Positions 6,774 to 11,743 of a DNA stretch of 15,096 nucleotides are shown in pieces. A program made the translations under genes and the position numbers. The DNA is from an uncultured Bacilli bacterium. Lineage in GTDB: Bacteria; Bacillota_I; Bacilli_A; RF39; UBA660. The stretch lies in contig CAKOLH010000023.1 in assembly GCA_934096105.1 (NCBI GenBank), positions 1-15,096 on the forward strand, in the 5' to 3' direction. The stretch's first letter is position 1. Each line of letters opens with the position of its first letter. The notes beneath the pieces were generated by a model. It was not told the origin of the DNA. It saw only the letters and a list, made by a program, of their open reading frames with translations, and ran no database searches.

Positions 6774-7088
6774 ATGATTAAAGTAATACTTACTAAAAAG
6801 GATGATAATGTAAACAAAGTTATCATCAATGGACATGCTGGTTATGATGATTTTGGTAAAGATATTGTATGTGCTGCAGTGTCTAGTACGGTTATAACTA
6901 CCATTAATATATTATTATCTTTAGATAATCAAAGTATTAGTTATAATGATAGTAGAGGTTTAATTATAGAAGTACTTAAAAATGATATGACTACCAAGAA
7001 AATTATAAATGTACTTATTTCTAATCTATATGAATTAGAAAAAGCATATCCTAAAAACATACAAATTAAGGAGGAAAATAATGAATAG
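6774..7088 (+). CDS. prp: Ribosomal-processing cysteine protease Prp
   Basis: 104-residue protease of the YsxB/Prp family, always found between the L21 and L27 genes in Bacillota. Motif GHAGYDDFGKDIVCAAVS gives the catalytic dyad His21 and Cys33. It removes the N-terminal extension of L27 to expose a mature Ala start needed for ribosome function. The L27 gene overlapping its 3' end by 8 nt encodes just such an extension, so enzyme and substrate are coupled. AAGGAG overlapping the rplU stop is its ribosome site. Confidence 0.95.
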   Translation: MIKVILTKKDDNVNKVIINGHAGYDDFGKDIVCAAVSSTVITTINILLSLDNQSISYNDSRGLIIEVLKNDMTTKKIINVLISNLYELEKAYPKNIQIKEENNE

Positions 7089-7371
7089 ATTAATGGAATT
7101 TAATATACAATTATTTGCCCACAAAAAAGGTCAATCATCTACTAGTAATGGAAGAGATTCAGCTGGTAGAAGACTTGGAGCAAAGGCTTCAGATGGTGAA
7201 TATGTAACTGCAGGTTCTATCATTTATCGCCAAAGAGGTACTAAAATTCATCCTGGAACAAATGTAGGTAGAGGAACAGATGATACTCTATTTGCAAAAA
7301 TTTCTGGATATGTTAAGTATTCTCATCTTGGAAAAGATAGAAAACAAGTTAGTGTATATGAAACAAAATAA
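7081..7371 (+). CDS. rpmA: 50S ribosomal protein L27 with Prp-cleaved extension
   Basis: 96 aa. After an N-terminal extension MNRLMEFNIQLF comes AHKKGQSSTSNGRDS, the conserved mature L27 start whose tail reaches the peptidyl-transferase centre. The segment FNIQLF-AHKKG corresponds to the LNLQFF-A cleavage site known from Staphylococcus and Bacillus, with cut expected between Phe12 and Ala13. The extension is a few residues longer than the usual nine or so, and the second Met5 could in principle start a shorter form. AAGGAGG (7068-7074) supports ATG 7081. The overlap with prp couples their synthesis. Confidence 0.97.
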   Translation: MNRLMEFNIQLFAHKKGQSSTSNGRDSAGRRLGAKASDGEYVTAGSIIYRQRGTKIHPGTNVGRGTDDTLFAKISGYVKYSHLGKDRKQVSVYETK

Positions 7372-7394
7372 ATTTTAAATTTGATTAAAAGATA

Positions 7395-7423
7395 TTGACA
7401 ACAATATAAATTATTGTTATAAT
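7395..7423 (+). promoter_or_regulatory. Promoter of the tRNA pair
   Basis: Perfect consensus: TTGACA (7395-7400), 17-nt spacer, TATAAT (7418-7423). The first tRNA begins 13 nt after the -10, so the 5' leader is only a few nucleotides. Confidence 0.9.
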
Positions 7424-7435
7424 TTATATTGTCTT

Positions 7436-7512
7436 GGGGAATTAGCTCAGTTGGCTAGAGCATTTGCCTTGCACGCAAAGGGTCAAGGGTTCGAGTCCCT
7501 CATTCTCCACCA
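7436..7512 (+). tRNA. tRNA-Ala (anticodon UGC)
   Basis: 77 nt with encoded CCA. Acceptor GGGGAAT pairs with ATTCTCC (one G-U). The D arm is GCTC/GAGC. The anticodon stem TTTGC/GCAAA holds loop CTTGCAC with anticodon TGC. The T loop is TTCGAGT in a GGG/CCC-based stem. Discriminator A. Confidence 0.96.
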
Positions 7513-7513
7513 T

Positions 7514-7590
7514 CGGGAAGTGGCTCAACTTGGTAGAGCACGTGGTTTGGGACCATGGGGTTGCAGGTTCAAATCCTGTCTTCCCGACCA
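7514..7590 (+). tRNA. tRNA-Pro (anticodon UGG)
   Basis: 77 nt with encoded CCA, one base after tRNA-Ala. Acceptor CGGGAAG pairs with CTTCCCG. The D arm is GCTC/GAGC. The anticodon stem CGTGG/CCATG holds loop TTTGGGA with anticodon TGG. The T arm is GCAGG-TTCAAAT-CCTGT. Part of this gene (7546-7566) is repeated in inverted orientation downstream. Confidence 0.96.
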
Positions 7591-7602
7591 TTATTGAAAA
7601 AT

Positions 7603-7630
7603 AAAGAACTAACGATAGTTCTTTTTTTTT
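7603..7630. terminator. Terminator of tRNA operon, also usable from the minus strand
   Basis: AAAGAACTA (7603-7611), loop ACGA, TAGTTCTTT (7616-7624) and a long T-run. On the minus strand the stem is followed by ATTTTT, so it could also end the endonuclease transcript. Confidence 0.85.
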
Positions 7631-7642
7631 GATATTTATTTT

Positions 7643-7713
7643 CTGCAACCCCATGGTCCCAAATCTATAACTTAGTACCTAAAAAATTTAAATATAAAAA
7701 GTGGAGAATGAGG
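7643..7713 (-). repeat. Inverted, decayed partial copy of the tRNA-Ala/tRNA-Pro pair
   Basis: 7643-7663 is an exact 21-nt reverse complement of tRNA-Pro 7546-7566 (anticodon loop through the T stem). 7701-7713 is an exact 13-nt reverse complement of tRNA-Ala 7498-7510 (3' acceptor arm). The two pieces keep the order and nearly the spacing of the originals (71 nt here against 69 nt there). The middle (7664-7700) has drifted and become A-rich, with only TCTA and a few other bases resembling the original. Best read as a degraded inverted duplication. It lies in the predicted 3' untranslated region of the endonuclease gene, where it would be in sense orientation. Confidence 0.8.
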
Positions 7714-7720
7714 TGTCCCA

Positions 7721-8485
7721 TTACCACTTGTATTCATCATAAAGCAAAGGCAAATGCTCATTACTAATACCAAAAGTTAATCCATGATTATGAGGAAGTC
7801 CATATCTATAATTTCCTCTGTAAACGCTAATTTTAAAAGTAACCGCTATAAAGCCTTTATCAATCAAATCAATAAAAATGTCAATATCTTTTAATTTATA
7901 GAACGTAGCCTTGTAATACTTATAGTGCATTTTTCCATCTATATTATTTGTCCAAGCATTTACGAGCATTAAATATCGCAATTTACAATATAATTTATTT
8001 TTTAATGTAAAGAAAGACCAATATACCCTTCTTTCTAATAAATTAATGTTTTTATCAAACACACATAAAAATACCTTTTCTTCTTTTCTATCAACATCTA
8101 ATTTAAAAAAATATTTTGTTCCAACCTGACATAACATATTACCATATACTACAGAATATAATACTTTGGCACTTCTAATTTCTTTATTTGGATATCCATA
8201 TCTTTCCCTTAGTCTATCAAGTTCAAATAGCTCTTCACCATCAGGTACTGAACCAAATAAACCAATTAATCCCTTACCAAAACTTCTTCTTGTTTTAATT
8301 TCAATACCATCATAATCAGGTACACAAAAATCAGACTTTTCTTTTCCTAATAATCTTTCAAATGTATCACCAATACCACCATATCCACGATGAACCTCTG
8401 GAACATATCCCATTCTTTTTATTCTATTAAATTCATTATTCAATTTTTTGATACTTTCTTTGATAGTATCACCATTGTTTAACAT
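7721..8485 (-). CDS. MvaI/BcnI-like restriction endonuclease, no methyltransferase nearby
   Basis: A 254-residue nuclease candidate. The PD-(D/E)xK core is clear: GGIGDTFERLLG (36-47) with the helix acid Glu43, then VPDYDGIEIKTRR with Asp57, Glu62 and Lys64. A C-terminal HNHGLTF (232-238) near the end fits the MvaI/BcnI family, whose members cut short GC-rich sites as monomers; MutH/Sau3AI share the same early motif. Aromatic- and basic-rich middle. Minus strand ATG at 8485 with AAGGAAGG upstream and a promoter behind it. No DNA methyltransferase is in the window, so either protection is encoded elsewhere or the enzyme has another job such as nicking or repair. It is inserted facing the tRNA operon and ends at inverted tRNA fragments, which suggests acquisition. 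Confidence 0.75.
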   Translation of the reverse strand: MLNNGDTIKESIKKLNNEFNRIKRMGYVPEVHRGYGGIGDTFERLLGKEKSDFCVPDYDGIEIKTRRSFGKGLIGLFGSVPDGEELFELDRLRERYGYPNKEIRSAKVLYSVVYGNMLCQVGTKYFFKLDVDRKEEKVFLCVFDKNINLLERRVYWSFFTLKNKLYCKLRYLMLVNAWTNNIDGKMHYKYYKATFYKLKDIDIFIDLIDKGFIAVTFKISVYRGNYRYGLPHNHGLTFGISNEHLPLLYDEYKW

Positions 8486-8532
8486 ATCCTTCCTTTCTAC
8501 TAAAAAATATTTTCTTTTCTATCTCGTTTATA

Positions 8533-8541
8533 ATTATACCA
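8533..8541 (-). promoter_or_regulatory. Extended -10 promoter of the endonuclease gene
   Basis: Minus strand TGGTATAAT, a TGn-extended perfect -10, 48 nt before the start codon. No convincing -35 is seen. Confidence 0.6.
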
Positions 8542-8560
8542 CAAAATTATTAAAACGTTA

Positions 8561-8589
8561 TTGTGCTATTAAAAAAATAATGATAAAAT
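8561..8589 (+). promoter_or_regulatory. Promoter of the 8612 gene
   Basis: TTGTGC (8561-8566), 17-nt spacer, TAAAAT (8584-8589) with TGA just before it (extended -10). Divergent from the endonuclease promoter about 20-50 bp away. Confidence 0.55.
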
Positions 8590-8611
8590 ATATAAAAACG
8601 CAGGAGGTTTT

Positions 8612-9844
8612 ATGAAAATACCACTTAATTATATCTTAATAAGTATAATGATTAATTTAAAAAATAGAAAAGTTAAGGCAGAAGTATCAAAACAAAGCTT
8701 AATAAAAATCATAAATAAAATTATTTATGATTTAAATGTTAATGAAAAGGAAAAATTAGAAATTATTAATAATTTTGATTTAGAATATGAACTAGATACA
8801 TTTTATAATAATTATATTGAATATTTTGAATTAACGCCAGATAGTATTATTCTCGATGATAATGTATCTATTGAAGATTTAGAAAACATTTTAGAAAATA
8901 ATGATATTGATGAACTAATATTAAATGAAATAGATTCTTTAATAGAATCAGATATTTCTGTTATTGAACTTATGGGTATTAAAATCAGAAAAGACCTTTA
9001 TAAGTGGTTATATTTATCATTGCAAGAAGATGATAAGTTATATAGAGAATTATTATTTACTAGAACAGAAAAAAACAATTTGCCAGAGGAGCAAACAATA
9101 AAACAAATTAAAAAACATGCCTTTACAAGAAGAATATTTTTTGTTAATTTAGAAAATCTAGATTATGATAGTGCATATGATTTACTGCTATATAGTGATA
9201 GCCTTATAACATTTTCTACTTATAAAAGATTACCATTTAATATTCAAAATGATATGTTTGATGAAAGAAATATCTACAATAATCCCTTTCAAAAAAGCTT
9301 ATTTTTTAATGACTCACTAGTACATTATTTAATTAATTATAAATTAGATTATAGTTTTAATGAAAGTATGGGCGCTGATTTAAATTATCACAAGGATGAT
9401 TACAAATTTTATCTTAAATATTATTATTTGCTTTGTGAAGAAATAGAAACTCTTTCAGAAGGTAAGTTAAAAAATGAACTTGAAATAACTAAATATAGAC
9501 TTATGATGATACTTGATGACATATTTGACAACACATTATTTATGAATAAAGATAATAGTAATTTAGAAGACTATAAAGGCAAATATAAGTTTAATGAACT
9601 AGAGGCACTTTTCTTTATAGATGAAATATTATCTTACAATGATAAAAAGTATGAACACAAAGATAGTTATGTCATAGAATATTTTAATATAATAAAGAAA
9701 GTATTCATAAAAACATACTATTCACTAACTAAAGATGACAACATTATAAACAGAATAAAAGAAAATAAATTATATGGCATTAACAAAATTAGTACTAAAT
9801 ATCTTGATGATATATTAAACAGTCCAAGAAGAAGAATAAAATAA
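8612..9844 (+). CDS. Hypothetical protein, 410 aa
   Basis: I do not recognise this protein. It has a good ribosome site (AGGAGG, 4 nt before ATG), its own promoter and its own terminator, so it is a genuine single-gene unit. The product is hydrophilic, apart from a short hydrophobic start (about residues 4-14), and rich in Asp, Glu, Asn, Lys and Ile. An acidic stretch lies at about 75-110 (SIEDLENILENNDIDELI). The rest looks largely alpha-helical, with many Tyr/Phe in the second half, e.g. YKFYLKYYYLLCEEIE. It ends in a basic SPRRRIK. No nuclease, NTPase, methyltransferase or transposase motif was seen. Its position next to the endonuclease could hint at a linked accessory role, but the divergent promoters give no real support. 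Confidence 0.75.
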   Translation: MKIPLNYILISIMINLKNRKVKAEVSKQSLIKIINKIIYDLNVNEKEKLEIINNFDLEYELDTFYNNYIEYFELTPDSIILDDNVSIEDLENILENNDIDELILNEIDSLIESDISVIELMGIKIRKDLYKWLYLSLQEDDKLYRELLFTRTEKNNLPEEQTIKQIKKHAFTRRIFFVNLENLDYDSAYDLLLYSDSLITFSTYKRLPFNIQNDMFDERNIYNNPFQKSLFFNDSLVHYLINYKLDYSFNESMGADLNYHKDDYKFYLKYYYLLCEEIETLSEGKLKNELEITKYRLMMILDDIFDNTLFMNKDNSNLEDYKGKYKFNELEALFFIDEILSYNDKKYEHKDSYVIEYFNIIKKVFIKTYYSLTKDDNIINRIKENKLYGINKISTKYLDDILNSPRRRIK

Positions 9845-9856
9845 CTTCTTCTTTTA
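9826..9856 (+). terminator. Terminator at the stop of the 8612 gene
   Basis: AAGAAGAAG (9826-9834), 10-nt loop containing the stop codon, CTTCTTCTT (9845-9853), then T. The left arm encodes the last Arg residues of the protein. Confidence 0.75.
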
Positions 9857-9890
9857 CTATGTTTAATTTATGTCTAAACTTCTTTGCTAA

Positions 9891-10008
9891 TATATAATAG
9901 GCACTACAGGTGCATCATTTATAGACCATAAGACTATAAATGACTACCAAAAACTTAAGGATTTGATAGAAACAAAACATTTTACAGAAAAAAGTGTCAA
10001 ATTATAAA
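9891..10008 (+). pseudogene. Possible gene remnant with hairpins
   Basis: Open frame without a start codon, flanked by TAA at both ends, reading YIIGTTGASFIDHKTINDYQ then KLKDLIETKHFTEKSVKL. It looks like the C-terminal end of a protein but I cannot name the family. The same stretch contains two adjoining inverted repeats: GCAC/GTGC at 9901-9913 and a perfect 10-bp arm TCATTTATAG (9915-9924) with CTATAAATGA (9934-9943). A TATAAT at 9893-9898 has no good -35. It could equally be a small structured RNA. Confidence 0.25.
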
Positions 10009-10015
10009 AAACATA

Positions 10016-10044
10016 TTTACAAACAATAACTATTATAGTAGAAT
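10016..10044 (+). promoter_or_regulatory. Promoter of the mraZ (division and cell-wall) operon
   Basis: TTTACA (10016-10021), 17-nt spacer, TAGAAT (10039-10044). An overlapping TATAAT at 10044-10049 is less well spaced. The MraZ repeats follow directly. Confidence 0.65.
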
Positions 10045-10054
10045 ATAATCATAG

Positions 10055-10080
10055 AGTGGCATGAAGTGGAAGAAAGTGGG
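10055..10080 (+). promoter_or_regulatory. MraZ operator: three AGTGG repeats with 10-nt period
   Basis: AGTGG occurs at 10055-10059, 10065-10069 and 10075-10079, exactly 10 nt apart, just downstream of the -10 and just before mraZ. MraZ binds three or more direct TGG-core repeats of one helical turn in Escherichia coli, and AAAGTG-type repeats in mycoplasmas, to control its own operon. The last repeat runs into GGGGG, the apparent ribosome site of mraZ. Confidence 0.8.
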
Positions 10081-10087
10081 GGATATC

Positions 10088-10528
10088 ATGTTGATTGGAG
10101 AATATCATCATAATATTGATGAAAAGGGAAGATTAATTATACCTTCTAAATTTAGAGAGGATATCGGTAATGAATTCGTTGTAACTAGAGGCTTAGACGG
10201 GTGTCTATTCGTCTATGCAATGAAAGAATGGAATGCCATCGTATCTAAACTTAGAACACTACCATTTACAAAGAAAGATGCTAGAACATTTAATAGATTT
10301 TTTATGTCTTCTGCTAGTACACTCGAATTTGACAAACAGGGGAGAATCAACATACCATCATCTTTAATTAATTATGCCGGATTACAGAAAGAATGTACGA
10401 TTATTGGGGTTAATGATCGCCTAGAAATATGGGCTACTGATAAATTTAATAGCCTTATCGAAGATAACTTGTCTGCTATTAGTGATGTAGCGGAAAATCT
10501 ATTTGAAGGGTTAGATATTGATGCATAA
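10088..10528 (+). CDS. mraZ: Transcriptional regulator MraZ
   Basis: 146 aa with two SpoVT/AbrB-like halves, each with the DxKGR/DKxGR signature: DEKGR (11-15) and DKQGR (82-86), both followed by an Ile-Pro-Ser motif (RLIIPSKFR, RINIPSSL). MraZ forms a ring and regulates the division and cell-wall operon that it heads. The start at 10088 (MLIGEYHHNIDEKG) is preferred, since it matches family N-termini and has GGGGG 5 nt upstream. The ATG at 10061 lies inside the operator repeats and adds an atypical 9 residues. The 3' end overlaps rsmH by 8 nt. Confidence 0.96.
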   Translation: MLIGEYHHNIDEKGRLIIPSKFREDIGNEFVVTRGLDGCLFVYAMKEWNAIVSKLRTLPFTKKDARTFNRFFMSSASTLEFDKQGRINIPSSLINYAGLQKECTIIGVNDRLEIWATDKFNSLIEDNLSAISDVAENLFEGLDIDA

Positions 10529-11441
10529 AACAGTATTACTAAATGAGGCAATAGATAATCTAAATATAAAAGAAGATGGCATATATGTTGATTGCACATT
10601 AGGATTCGGGGGACATAGTGGTTTAATATTAGAAAGAATAAAAAGGGGCTTCCTTTTCGCCTTTGATCAAGATGATATGGCTTTAGAATATAGCGAAAAG
10701 AAGCTAAAAGAAATAGGTAGTAATTTTGAACTAATAAAATCGAATTTTGCCTATATTAAAGAAGAATTAAATAAAAGAAATATTACAGAAGTAGATGGAA
10801 TAGTTTTTGACTTAGGAGTATCTTCTCCGCAATTAGACATTGCTGATCGTGGTTTTAGTTTTCATAAAGATGCTAAACTAGATATGCGAATGGATACTAC
10901 TAAAGAATTCTCTGCTTATAATGTTGTAAATGAATACTCTTATGAAGAGTTAGTTAGAGTAATAAGAGACTATGGTGAAGAAAAATATGCTACTAGTATA
11001 GCCAAAAACATAGTTAAAGATAGAGAATCTAAACCCATTGAAACAACATTTGAACTAGTAGATATTATAAAAAAGAGTATGCCATATAAGGCGATGAAAG
11101 ACAGTCATCCTGCCAGAAGAACATTCCAAGCTATTAGAATTGAAGTGAATAATGAATTGGAAGTATTAAAAATAGCGCTTAAATCAAGTATTGAGCTTCT
11201 AAAAGTAGGGGGAAGAGTCTCAGTTATTACTTTCCATTCATTAGAAGATAAAATTGTAAAGGAAATATTTAATGAATACTCCAAGGTTGATAGTAATTTA
11301 TCAAAATTACCATTCATTCCAGAAGAGTATATGCCTAAGTATAAAGTGGTAGCGAGTATCACTCCTAGCAGGGAAGAACTAGAGGAAAACCCACGTGCTA
11401 GATCATCAAGACTTAGAGTAATAGAAAAAATAAAGGACTGA
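10521..11441 (+). CDS. rsmH: 16S rRNA (cytosine-1402-N4) methyltransferase RsmH
   Basis: 306-residue SAM-dependent enzyme that N4-methylates C1402 in the ribosomal P site. The SAM-binding loop DCTLGFGGHS is at 24-33, FDQDD at 48-52, and FDLGVSSPQLD at 96-106 is the catalytic-site motif of the MraW family. Further on are HPARRTFQAIRI, VITFHSLED and NPRARSSRLR. Start ATG at 10521 is chosen over the TTG 3 nt earlier; GAAGGG is about 10 nt upstream. Conserved second gene of the mraZ cluster, with the ftsL-like gene 4 nt downstream. Confidence 0.97.
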   Translation: MHKTVLLNEAIDNLNIKEDGIYVDCTLGFGGHSGLILERIKRGFLFAFDQDDMALEYSEKKLKEIGSNFELIKSNFAYIKEELNKRNITEVDGIVFDLGVSSPQLDIADRGFSFHKDAKLDMRMDTTKEFSAYNVVNEYSYEELVRVIRDYGEEKYATSIAKNIVKDRESKPIETTFELVDIIKKSMPYKAMKDSHPARRTFQAIRIEVNNELEVLKIALKSSIELLKVGGRVSVITFHSLEDKIVKEIFNEYSKVDSNLSKLPFIPEEYMPKYKVVASITPSREELEENPRARSSRLRVIEKIKD

Positions 11442-11445
11442 TAAT

Positions 11446-11733
11446 ATGAAAAAAAAGAAAAAGAAAGGGCTAACTAAGATAGAAAAGTTTTTATATAAAA
11501 GCTGTTTAGTTATTATTGCACTTTTGATTTCAGGAATTGTTTTTACTAGTGCAACAGTATCTAAGATGAATATTGAACTTCAAAAAATGAATAGTGAAGT
11601 AGAAAAACAAGAAGATACTAATCAAAGTCTTGCTATGAAAATTAACGAGATGGCATCACTTGAAAATATTCAAACAATAAGTAAAAACTTAGGTCTATCT
11701 TATAATAATGATAATATTAAGACAATAGAGTAA
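11446..11733 (+). CDS. ftsL: FtsL-like cell-division protein
   Basis: 95-residue bitopic protein. Very basic cytosolic start (MKKKKKKGLTK), one membrane span at about 17-38 (SCLVIIALLISGIVFTSATV), then a heptad-like coiled coil at about 40-72 (MNIELQKMNSEVEKQ) and a short tail with ENIQTISKNLGLSY. Length, topology and position between rsmH and the PBP gene are those of FtsL, which with DivIB and DivIC activates septal synthesis by the neighbouring PBP. FtsL sequences are poorly conserved, so the call rests on architecture and context. A DivIC-like relative is the main alternative. Confidence 0.85.
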   Translation: MKKKKKKGLTKIEKFLYKSCLVIIALLISGIVFTSATVSKMNIELQKMNSEVEKQEDTNQSLAMKINEMASLENIQTISKNLGLSYNNDNIKTIE

Positions 11734-11743
11734 GGTGATTAAT

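Noticed and set aside
6581..6829. Minus-strand open frame over rplU and prp
   Set aside because: Opposite two conserved genes, with no expression signals.
7442..7654. Minus-strand 70-codon open frame across the tRNA genes
   Set aside because: It is the antisense of two clear tRNA genes. Such reading frames (with the GFEPATPWSQTTCS phrase) are a well-known false gene type.
7643..7663. tRNA-derived repeat as an attachment site of an integrated element
   Set aside because: The copy is inverted rather than direct, and no integrase or phage gene is present. Kept only as a duplication scar.
10372..10599. Minus-strand open frames over mraZ/rsmH (also 11105-11362)
   Set aside because: Antisense shadows of well-conserved genes.
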